Source: CAZWRN01 sp964636275
GTDB taxonomy: Bacteria > Patescibacteriota > Microgenomatia > Daviesbacterales > UBA10151
Direction of reading: 5' to 3'
DNA length: 60,494 bases
Assembly: GCA_964636275.1 (NCBI GenBank)
Contig: CAZWRN010000005.1
Location: 1 to 60,494 of the forward strand
The translations under genes and the position numbers were made by a program. Of the stretch, positions 55,682-60,494 are shown in pieces (the first letter of the stretch is position 1; each line of letters begins with the position of its first letter). The notes under the pieces are model-generated. The model saw only the letters and a list, made by a program, of their open reading frames with translations. It made no database searches and was not told the origin of the DNA.

Positions 55682-56293
55682 ATGTTAGAAATAGCAGGAG
55701 GAGCTGTTCAGCCTAATAGAAGATTAACCGAATTGGGTTATGTTCAGCCGGATTTTATGCGGCGGTTTACTTATGACCGTCGGATTGATTATGGCAATGT
55801 AGTAGTAGAATTGGTTAGAGACCCGCGATTTAACAGCTTAAATGTCTTTATTGCGCCTCATGATGAGACTGCTGGTTTACGAAGGATGGTTTTGATCAAT
55901 CCAACTCGATATTCAGATCAGGCACATGCTCAAGAAGGATTTGAAAAATTTGGAGTTTTTCCTTTAGGTGTTCATCCCTGTGAAGGGGTGATGGCCGAGA
56001 TAGAGATCAGGACAGATGCACCAGAGGGTTATCCGGCGTATTTAGTATTACCCGAATTTAAAATAAAAGGTGAGCATGATGATATGACGGAGTATTTACA
56101 GCGGGGACTTAGACGTCACAGTGAATATTGTCGAACGCATCGGATGGCTCAGTTAGAAGACCAGCATATCGTATTGGAAGATCCAGAGCAAAGATATGCG
56201 GCTTTAGCGCATGAGCATGCAACGGCCTTTTTAAATTCTCCGGATATTTTTAGAGATGCTCCGATTTTGAAAATGCCGGCTGTAGTCCGTTAA
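55682..56293 (+). CDS. Hypothetical protein, 203 residues, soluble
   Basis: I do not recognise a family. The protein has no transmembrane segment or signal peptide. It is rich in Arg, His and Glu and has an N-terminal part with alternating beta-like segments (NVVVELVRDPRFNSLNVFI, APHDETAGLRRMVLINPT), a middle GVHPCEGVMAEIEIRT, and a helical C-terminal half (EYLQRGLRRHSEYCRTHRM, YAALAHEHATAFLN). Scattered His and Cys might bind metal, but no known motif is seen. It stands between DUF4260 and the DNA glycosylase with its own -10 box. Confidence 0.6.
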   Translation: MLEIAGGAVQPNRRLTELGYVQPDFMRRFTYDRRIDYGNVVVELVRDPRFNSLNVFIAPHDETAGLRRMVLINPTRYSDQAHAQEGFEKFGVFPLGVHPCEGVMAEIEIRTDAPEGYPAYLVLPEFKIKGEHDDMTEYLQRGLRRHSEYCRTHRMAQLEDQHIVLEDPEQRYAALAHEHATAFLNSPDIFRDAPILKMPAVVR

Positions 56294-56317
56294 TAATTCT
56301 CAATTCAGACTCAATTG

Positions 56318-56326
56318 TGTTATTCT
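56318..56326 (+). promoter_or_regulatory. Extended -10 of the DNA glycosylase gene, very short leader
   Basis: TGTTATTCT with TATTCT at 56321-56326, 11 nt before ATG 56338. Predicted leader about 5 nt. Confidence 0.45.
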
Positions 56327-56337
56327 ACTTTTTACTT

Positions 56338-56979
56338 ATGAGTCAAAAAATCCTCACTCATTTTCAGACAGCGGATCCGGTTTTATATCAAGTACTTTTA
56401 TTAGTCCACCAGGAACATGGGGACAAACTGTTTGAATTAAAAAAGGCAGACAATCTGTTTGAGACTTTATGTGAATCAATTGTCTCTCAGCAGCTATCTG
56501 TCAAAGCCGGGGACACTATTTTTGGCAGAGTACTGGATTTATTACCCAACAGAAAATTAACTCCGGAAAGTATTTTAAAACTTAAAGATCAGGATTTGAG
56601 GGATGCTGGATTGTCTTGGGGAAAGGTCAGCTATTTAAAAGATCTGTCGCAAAAAATCAAAGACAAAGAAGTGATACTTGAAGATCTGGATCAACTGTCG
56701 GAAGAGGATGCGATCAAGGAATTAACGAAGATTAAAGGGATTGGTAAATGGACTGCAGAAATGTTTTTAATGTTTGCACTAGGTAGGGAGGATGTTTTTT
56801 CACACGGAGACGTCGGACTGCAAAATGCGATCAAGAAAATTTACAAAGACAGGTTGCCTTTTGATAAAGATGGGAAATGGAAATATGATCCGCAGCTTGT
56901 TGAGGAAATAATTATTAAATGGAGCCCTTTCAGGACAATAGCGGCGAGGATACTGTGGCGAAGTTTGAGTTTGAAATGA
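56338..56979 (+). CDS. DNA-3-methyladenine glycosylase II-like (HhH-GPD)
   Basis: A 213-residue HhH-GPD glycosylase that should excise alkylated bases. FETLCESIVSQQLSVKAGDT is the N-terminal signature, the helix-hairpin-helix is LTKIKGIGKWTAEMFLMFA near residue 135, and the catalytic Asp is in FSHGDVGLQNAI. It lacks the N-terminal beta domain of E. coli AlkA and is of the short type found in yeast Mag1. ATG 56338 (MSQKILTHFQTADP) is preferred to a TTG at 56317 whose extension (LFYFLL) covers the -10 box. Confidence 0.88.
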   Translation: MSQKILTHFQTADPVLYQVLLLVHQEHGDKLFELKKADNLFETLCESIVSQQLSVKAGDTIFGRVLDLLPNRKLTPESILKLKDQDLRDAGLSWGKVSYLKDLSQKIKDKEVILEDLDQLSEEDAIKELTKIKGIGKWTAEMFLMFALGREDVFSHGDVGLQNAIKKIYKDRLPFDKDGKWKYDPQLVEEIIIKWSPFRTIAARILWRSLSLK

Positions 56980-57134
56980 GTGAAGAGATTTAAGATTCAA
57001 GATATTGTTACTTATTTCTTTTTCATTTATTACTACTTCAATAAGATTACAAATTATAATGTGCGTCATATGAAATGGTTGATGGCGTTTATTTTGTTTT
57101 ACTGTTTACTTTTTACAATTGTCAGTGTGAGTTA

Positions 57135-57854
57135 TCAGGGTTGAGATATTTTAAGCCAGTGTTTTAAAGTAAAAATCCAGTCGTCATTGTCTTTGTCATT
57201 TTGTTCCATTGAACTTAGTAACCAGACTAAATATTCTTTGTCTTTGTAATACACATCTTTGACTAGCTGATCTCTGTATTTACCAAAATTAAATCTTTTG
57301 ACCAAAAATGGATTTTTGGAAACATCGATCATCTTCTCGATAGCGGTATCTTCACTGCCAGTGATCTGCATCATGTGGTCAAGCAATTTTTTAAATACTC
57401 CTTCCAGTACCATCACATCACTTTTAGCATCATGGGCCAAAGCCTCAATTTCCAGTTCATGGTGATAGCGCAGGTACTGCAAATTGTACTCAGGAATCAC
57501 TCCATCTTCATCAAGGTACCGCGCAACTTTCAAAGTGCAAATATATTCTTTCGTCTCAACATCTTCTTTCGCCAACATCGCAATATCAAACTTCGCATTG
57601 TGTGCTACCAGCACATGCGATTGCAAAAGATTTTGCAAATCTTTCTTCATTTGTGAATCCGCAAAGGCAGGTTTGTCCGCCACCATTTTGTTGGTCACAT
57701 GAGTGATAGATTGAGCTTTGACAGAAATAGCAACCGGCGGCTTAAAAAGCTCCTGATAAATTTCTCCACCAGTAGAATAGCAAACTTCAAACAGGTGATC
57801 TGTGAGTAAATTGTTGCCGGTAGTCTCGGTATCTAAAAAGACTAACTTTTTCAT
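57135..57854 (-). CDS. DEDDh 3'-5' exonuclease (DnaQ-like)
   Basis: A 239-residue exonuclease of the RNase T/DnaQ fold. ExoI is VFLDTETTGNN near residue 4, ExoII is VLVAHNAKFDIAML near residue 80, and ExoIII is ALAHDAKSDVMVL near residue 135 with the His and Asp of DEDDh. About 70 C-terminal residues (FNFGKYRDQLVKDVYYKDKE) resemble a motif next to exonucleases in other CPR and phage proteins. It may proofread or repair DNA. TAAAAT ends 6 nt before the ATG. Confidence 0.86.
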   Translation of the reverse strand: MKKLVFLDTETTGNNLLTDHLFEVCYSTGGEIYQELFKPPVAISVKAQSITHVTNKMVADKPAFADSQMKKDLQNLLQSHVLVAHNAKFDIAMLAKEDVETKEYICTLKVARYLDEDGVIPEYNLQYLRYHHELEIEALAHDAKSDVMVLEGVFKKLLDHMMQITGSEDTAIEKMIDVSKNPFLVKRFNFGKYRDQLVKDVYYKDKEYLVWLLSSMEQNDKDNDDWIFTLKHWLKISQP

Positions 57855-57860
57855 AAAGGT

Positions 57861-57866
57861 ATTTTA
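57861..57866 (-). promoter_or_regulatory. -10 box of the DEDDh exonuclease gene, predicted leaderless
   Basis: Minus strand TAAAAT at 57861-57866, 6 nt before ATG 57854; a weak TGTCAT stands 17 nt upstream. Confidence 0.5.
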
Positions 57867-57892
57867 GCTGTTTAAGATTTAGAATGACAGTC

Positions 57893-59149
57893 TTAATAAA
57901 ACCAATCATATTCTGGCTCAATAACTTCTTTTATGCTGCTTTTGAGCATTTTATAGATGCCGTCTTCCAAAATGGTTTGCCAGGTTCCTTCGTAATAGTG
58001 ATAGGACACCTCTTGTCCATCCCAAATTTTGGTTGAAAATTTTACGAAAACAGTATCATCAGTATTGTTATATATGCTGGTTTCTAAAATTTCTACATCT
58101 AAAACATCTCTAAAACGATGAGTCCACTCTTCGTAATTGGTTTTTTTGAGATATTCAGTACTTAGAAGTTTAAATCCTTCGGACATATTTCTGGCTTTTA
58201 AATAGGTGTAAAAGGCTTTAACTGACTCCTCGGGAGAGAGGGATGGATTCACAACAATTTTTTTTATATTTTGATCGGAAAATCCGGGAAGTACATGGTT
58301 AGCCTGGTATCCTGATACAAATAATGACAACCCAGCTAAAGATTGGGTGTTAATGCCAACTACTTTACCACACTGATCAGTCAGAGGCCCACCGCTCATA
58401 CCACTCACGACACTGATATTTGTCTGAATGTATACGATCCCATCTTTTTTTGACTGACGAAAATCAATAAAGTTTCCCCTCACTGTAGTTGCCCGCCCTG
58501 TGAGACTGGTTCCCAATGGATAACCGGTTGAAAGAAGTGGTTCATCTTTAGTGATCAGATCTTCATTTGGTAGGGGTAAAACATATTCAGGAAAATTTTT
58601 ATCCGTATAAAGCAGTGCCAGATCCACTTCTTTAGTACCAGTTATTTTGACTGGTGTAATAAATGTACCATCGGGGAAGATAATTTTCGGACTTGGTTCA
58701 CCATCGATAACATGAAAATTGGTAATTACCTGATCCGGTTTGATAAAAAATCCAGATCCCTCCGAATTTCCACCTACAATTCTGACTACAGAATCCTGTA
58801 CTTTGTCTTTGGCACCGTAAGCACAGAAAAATTTGCCAATATATCCGTACTGGCTGCTAAGATAGTCGATCATGACGAAAAGAGATACCGGGATATATAA
58901 AACCAAAAAAATAATAAACAGGCTTTTTAAAAAGTTTTTTAAACTTCTAAAGGGGAAAAATAGACATTCAAAAAAGATTTTTATCAGCGAAAAAACCAGA
59001 CCAATCAAAAATTTTAACAAATAATATAGAGAGTAGGTGACAAGTTTGAGTGGAAATAAATGAAGAGGAAAAAGCAGTCTTTTGAAATAAGCTTTTAGTC
59101 TATTTTTTAGTTCTCTTATTTTAGATTTAGCGCGATTCAACAGCGTCAT
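57893..59149 (-). CDS. Membrane-anchored trypsin-like serine protease (HtrA/Trypsin_2 type)
   Basis: A 418-residue protein. The N-terminal ~100 residues hold a basic region and two hydrophobic segments (residues about 30-60 and 75-98). The protease domain has VRIVGGNSEGSGFFIK, ITNFHVIDG (His), KEVDLALLYT (Asp) and VVSGMSGGPLTDQCGKVVGI (Ser), a complete triad. There is no PDZ domain; about 110 C-terminal residues form a separate NTF2-like domain (VKAFYTYLKARNMSEGFKLL). I start it at ATG 59149 rather than GTG 59176, because TATACT (59158-59163) lies just ahead. It likely performs quality control of envelope proteins. Confidence 0.84.
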   Translation of the reverse strand: MTLLNRAKSKIRELKNRLKAYFKRLLFPLHLFPLKLVTYSLYYLLKFLIGLVFSLIKIFFECLFFPFRSLKNFLKSLFIIFLVLYIPVSLFVMIDYLSSQYGYIGKFFCAYGAKDKVQDSVVRIVGGNSEGSGFFIKPDQVITNFHVIDGEPSPKIIFPDGTFITPVKITGTKEVDLALLYTDKNFPEYVLPLPNEDLITKDEPLLSTGYPLGTSLTGRATTVRGNFIDFRQSKKDGIVYIQTNISVVSGMSGGPLTDQCGKVVGINTQSLAGLSLFVSGYQANHVLPGFSDQNIKKIVVNPSLSPEESVKAFYTYLKARNMSEGFKLLSTEYLKKTNYEEWTHRFRDVLDVEILETSIYNNTDDTVFVKFSTKIWDGQEVSYHYYEGTWQTILEDGIYKMLKSSIKEVIEPEYDWFY

Positions 59150-59157
59150 TATGGTTG

Positions 59158-59166
59158 AGTATATCA
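59158..59166 (-). promoter_or_regulatory. Extended -10 promoter of the protease gene, predicted leaderless
   Basis: Minus strand TGATATACT; TATACT at 59158-59163 ends 8 nt before ATG 59149. Confidence 0.55.
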
Positions 59167-59255
59167 AAAGAAACACAAAATAGAATACCGCTATGTAAAT
59201 GGATTCCTAGCATGACGAAGATATGGTGTGCATCCAGTATATACCTAGATTGGAT

Positions 59256-60494
59256 CTACATTCCTTCAATAAAGGTTTGAATAAATTCGTTTATTCTGTT
59301 TGCTACTCTTTTAATTATAGAGCCTCGTTCCAATATTCTAGGTTTTTCATTGAGCGTACTTACTAATTCGTCATTTCTAAGTTTTCTTCCGCTAAAAATA
59401 TACTCATCAAGAAGATTTTTTAGTTTTTCTTGATTGATTCCTTCGTCATGGCAAAGCGTGTTAAATGCTTCGAGTTCTTCTGTTTTCCAAAATGAGTTAA
59501 ATTCAGTCTCAACGTCATCAGAATTATCAATATATGGGATATTTTGATCTATAAATTTCAAAATTAGCTCTTTTTTGCTTCTTAAAACAGAATCTGAAGA
59601 TACAGCATCCGTTATTCTTTTGATGATTTTTCTTGAGTCTTCAATATCCGCATTTACCAATTTAGCCAGAAGTCGGAGGATATAGTCAACATTTATGTTG
59701 TCTATTCGGATTAACTCAAGTTCAAAGTCGACATCATCAAGAATTGAAACTTTTTCTTTTTCATTATTACTCTTTACCTTACTGTATAAATCTAAATATT
59801 TACTGGTAAAATCAACAAAAGTTTGTTCGTTAATAAGTGTGTCACTATACTTAAAATCAGCAAAAGTAATCAAAATATTTCTTAATCTCATTAACTCTCG
59901 AAAGGCCTTAACGAATGCAAGTTCAGATTCTTCTCCGAATAAGTTATCTACATCTGAAGGAGTAGGAGTAATCTCAAACAAATTTTGAACCGCATCATTA
60001 AACATCTGAACATAATCTTCGTATGGTTTTATGAAAATAATCTCTTTGGCTTCTTTATTACTAAATAAGGCAACCGCATCATCTGTCGCTTTTTTCAAAT
60101 TTCTGAAAACAACAATATTACCTTGAGATTTTCTTTCATCAAGTATTCTATTTGTTCTTGAATAAGCTTGTAATAAACCATGATATCTGAGGTTTTTATC
60201 AACATAGAGAGTATTTATTTTTTTAGCATCAAAGCCAGTTAAGAACATATTTACAACTAGAAGAATATCTATTCTGTTTTCTGGTAAATCAGCTGCTTTC
60301 TCTCTATTTTTTAGTTTTTCACCAATATCTCGATAATAGTTATAAAAACTCTTAGTATCTTTTGTTGTGAAGTTAGTACCAAACATTTTGTTGTAATCGG
60401 AGATATAGGAGTCTAACTTGTCGCGTGAGTGTTCGTTTATTGGGCCTTTTTCTGAAATATCAATATCATCATCTAAAAGTCCATTTGCATCTTT
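59256..60494 (-). CDS. hsdR: Type I restriction enzyme R subunit (HsdR), C-terminal part
   Basis: The reading frame enters from beyond the window end and stays open from 60494 to the stop at 59256, about 412 residues. It starts in the helicase region (DYNKMFGTNF, then DILLVVNMFLTGFDAKKINT and YHGLLQAYSRTNRI, helicase motifs V and VI) and continues with the C-terminal helical domain that holds the translocase to the methylase. The nuclease domain and motifs I-IV must lie outside the window. It is the ATP-driven restriction subunit of a type I system; hsdM and hsdS are not visible here. No sign of a frameshift. Confidence 0.9.
   Translation of the reverse strand, partial: KDANGLLDDDIDISEKGPINEHSRDKLDSYISDYNKMFGTNFTTKDTKSFYNYYRDIGEKLKNREKAADLPENRIDILLVVNMFLTGFDAKKINTLYVDKNLRYHGLLQAYSRTNRILDERKSQGNIVVFRNLKKATDDAVALFSNKEAKEIIFIKPYEDYVQMFNDAVQNLFEITPTPSDVDNLFGEESELAFVKAFRELMRLRNILITFADFKYSDTLINEQTFVDFTSKYLDLYSKVKSNNEKEKVSILDDVDFELELIRIDNINVDYILRLLAKLVNADIEDSRKIIKRITDAVSSDSVLRSKKELILKFIDQNIPYIDNSDDVETEFNSFWKTEELEAFNTLCHDEGINQEKLKNLLDEYIFSGRKLRNDELVSTLNEKPRILERGSIIKRVANRINEFIQTFIEGM

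Noticed and set aside
1..60494. Alternative genetic code with UGA as an amino acid
   Set aside because: UGA ends several genes in ATGA overlaps (for example at 728, 6444, 8-nt rplO-secY overlap) at the expected protein lengths, so it is a stop here.
1..60494. tRNA, rRNA, tmRNA or prophage genes
   Set aside because: No cloverleaf with a TTC-loop and acceptor pairing, no rRNA-like stretch and no phage structural gene was recognised by eye. Absence was not tested with a covariance model.

Overview
The window looks like a chromosomal segment of a Candidate Phyla Radiation (Patescibacteria) bacterium, most likely a Microgenomates-type lineage. The grounds are an AT-rich sequence, very compact overlapping genes, a complete ribosomal protein superoperon from which uL30 (rpmD) is missing between rpsE and rplO, a short adenylate kinase, and families common in such genomes (GT-C membrane glycosyltransferases, DUF4260, CapA, lone LigD phosphoesterase domain). 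UGA is used as an ordinary stop in ATGA overlaps, so the UGA-glycine code of Gracilibacteria/Absconditabacteria does not apply. The placement is inference from gene content; no tree was made.

Layout. 1-8150 is a cell-surface glycan operon: a NodB deacetylase, three tandem GT2 paralogues, one GT4 and two polytopic GT-C-like proteins. 8199-13238 holds a SAF-domain oxidoreductase, a membrane-anchored glycosidase-like protein, an acyltransferase, an SGNH hydrolase and an NMN adenylyltransferase. 13264-26635 is the transcription/translation block: rpoB, rpoC, rpsL, rpsG, a GreA N-domain protein, fusA, tuf, rpsJ. 26643-28387 is a small interruption: a palindromic repeat, a frameshifted GIY-YIG gene, a PUR-domain protein and a slipin. 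28409-45586 is the S10-spc-alpha cluster from rplC to rpsI with secY, adk, map, infA, rpmJ and rpoA. 45600-60494 is mixed: an AAA ATPase, a pilin, a six-gene minus-strand operon (TsaC, CrtI-like, short CrtB-like, UbiA-like, GT2, uracil-DNA glycosylase), LiaI/PspC membrane proteins, CapA, DNA repair enzymes, an HtrA-like protease and the C-terminal part of a type I restriction HsdR cut by the window end.

Four recurring structures stand out. (1) After both rpoC and rpsG lies a second copy of the last codons of the gene with the same protein sequence but almost every synonymous site changed, and between gene and copy lies an inverted repeat that spans the stop codon. (2) About sixteen spacers between translation genes, and the one before capA, are fold-back arrays of short degenerate words, usually with a purine-rich first arm and its pyrimidine-rich complement next to the following start codon. 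(3) rpoB, the greA-like gene, fusA, tuf and rplC each have a good sigma70-type promoter followed by a terminator-like hairpin with a U-run before the start codon. (4) About a dozen other genes have a -10 box ending 6-9 nt before the start codon and no Shine-Dalgarno sequence, which predicts leaderless mRNAs. No tRNA, rRNA, CRISPR array or prophage was recognised. All promoter, terminator and repeat calls were made by eye.
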